A model generated the notes under the pieces. That model was given only the letters and a program-made list of their open reading frames with translations, searched no databases and was not told the origin of the DNA. A DNA stretch of 13,513 bases, taken from contig DDSN01000006.1 in NCBI GenBank assembly GCA_002343395.1, positions 56,273 to 69,785 of the forward strand, read 5' to 3'. This stretch comes from Hyphomonadaceae bacterium UBA2389 (GTDB taxonomy: Bacteria > Pseudomonadota > Alphaproteobacteria > Caulobacterales > Aquidulcibacteraceae). The position numbers were made by a program, and so were the translations under genes. Every line of letters starts with the position of its first letter. Within the stretch, counting starts at the first letter, position 1. Below, piece after piece: positions 12,749 through 13,513 of the stretch.

Positions 12749-13513
12749 TCCGCCAGCACTCTCGGGAGCTTGAAGGTGACGTCCTCCTGCGTCACGCGTA
12801 CTTCCTCGACGTGCGCGTCAAAGCGTTCCGCGATCGCTGCGATCAATCCATCCACCAAATCCTCAGGCGCGCTTGCGCCGGCGGTGACGCCGACGCGGCG
12901 CGCGCCGTCAAACCAGCGCCAATCCACTTCAGCGGCGGAGCCCACCAGCTTGGCCTCGCGTGCGCCCGCGCGTTTGGCGACTTCGACCAGCCGCACCGAA
13001 TTTGAACTTTTCGGCGAACCAATCACCAATACTAGGTCCGCTTCGGCGGCCATCGCCTTCACGGCGTCCTGGCGGTTTGTCGTGGCGTAGCAGATATCTT
13101 CCTTGTGCGGGGCGGCGATGCCCGGAAAGCGCCGTTGCAGCGCGGCGACGATTTCGGCGGTGTCGTCCACGGAAAGCGTCGTCTGCGTTACAAAAGAAAG
13201 CTTGGAGGGGTCGCGCGGCGCAAACGCCTCGGCGTCCTCGACCGTTTCGATCAGGGCGATCGCGCCGTCGGGCAGCTGGCCCATCGTGCCGATCACCTCG
13301 GGGTGGCCGGCGTGGCCGATCAAGACGATTTCGCGGCCGTCGTCGAAATGCCGCTGCGCTTCGACATGCACCTTCGAAACCAACGGACAGGTGGCGTCGA
13401 CATAGACCATGTCGCGTCGGCGGGCCTCCGCGGGCACGGTTTTGGGCACGCCATGGGCTGAGAAGATCACTGGGCGATCGGATGGGCAGTCGTCCAGCTC
13501 CTCGACGAACACC
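12745..13513 (-). CDS. ispH: 4-hydroxy-3-methylbut-2-enyl diphosphate reductase, partial
   Basis: About 255 C-terminal residues; the gene runs off the right edge and lacks roughly 54 N-terminal residues, including the first cluster-binding Cys. IspH (LytB) is the [4Fe-4S] enzyme making IPP and DMAPP in the last MEP-pathway step. In fragment numbering, residues fall 54 below E. coli: His20 in FSAHGVP, Cys42 in VDATCPLVSKVH, His70 and Glu72 in GHAGHPEVIGTMGQ, a Thr in VTQTTLS, the third cluster Cys in DICYATTNRQDAV, and GSPKSSNSVRL then VGVTAGASAPEDLV at the substrate end. Where E. coli has GSKNSSNS this protein has GSPKSSNS, a difference that keeps the SSNS core. TGA overlaps the GTG start of the kinase gene. 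It is the first visible gene of a tightly coupled operon. Confidence 0.96.
   Translation of the reverse strand, partial: VFVEELDDCPSDRPVIFSAHGVPKTVPAEARRRDMVYVDATCPLVSKVHVEAQRHFDDGREIVLIGHAGHPEVIGTMGQLPDGAIALIETVEDAEAFAPRDPSKLSFVTQTTLSVDDTAEIVAALQRRFPGIAAPHKEDICYATTNRQDAVKAMAAEADLVLVIGSPKSSNSVRLVEVAKRAGAREAKLVGSAAEVDWRWFDGARRVGVTAGASAPEDLVDGLIAAIAERFDAHVEEVRVTQEDVTFKLPRVLAE

Overview
The window is a densely packed, GC-rich piece of bacterial chromosome, almost certainly from an alphaproteobacterium. Support comes from the gene families (C-terminal PPDK, SleB-type cell wall hydrolase, YqgE, ThrB of the APH-fold type, ispH and thrB and rnhA in one cluster), from an intergenic palindromic repeat of a type I remember from alphaproteobacteria, and from a perfect TTAA-N7-TTAA site resembling the CtrA box. 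The CtrA-like site hints at a Caulobacter/Hyphomonas-like lineage, but that is inference. No rRNA, tRNA, CRISPR, IS, phage or integrase gene was seen.

Layout. 1-295 is the 3' end of pyruvate phosphate dikinase. 296-641 is the only long gene-poor stretch; it ends in the CtrA-like site at the start of a membrane-anchored cell wall hydrolase (642-1688). Next come an SDR oxidoreductase and a GlxA-type AraC regulator on the minus strand. A DJ-1/PfpI isonitrile-hydratase-like gene and a small Cys-rich DUF1272 gene run divergently on the plus strand. A perfect hairpin separates them from a convergent solo VWA-domain protein, followed by yqgE (both minus). On the plus strand then lie a plant-type PrxII-like peroxiredoxin, a QmcA-like SPFH protein and its usual NfeD partner.

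A 106-bp double-palindrome repeat (7882-7987) fills the space between nfeD and a convergent marR and supplies the stop codons of both. marR is translationally coupled to an upstream exported nitroreductase-like gene. That pair is headed by two identical 14-bp palindromes 21 bp apart, which look like the MarR operator and overlap a plausible promoter.

The right third is one minus-strand operon read from the window's right edge: ispH (partial), a D-glycerate-3-kinase-like P-loop kinase, thrB, two tandem paralogous four-helix membrane proteins of 144 residues each, and rnhA. Every junction overlaps. The ispH, thrB and rnhA grouping is familiar; the kinase and the duplicated membrane pair are the less familiar parts.

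Most of the window is ordinary housekeeping sequence. I do not see a clear new multi-gene system. The best leads are regulatory and structural: the MarR tandem operator, the stop-supplying repeat, the CtrA-like box, and the membrane-protein duplication inside the ispH/thrB/rnhA operon.
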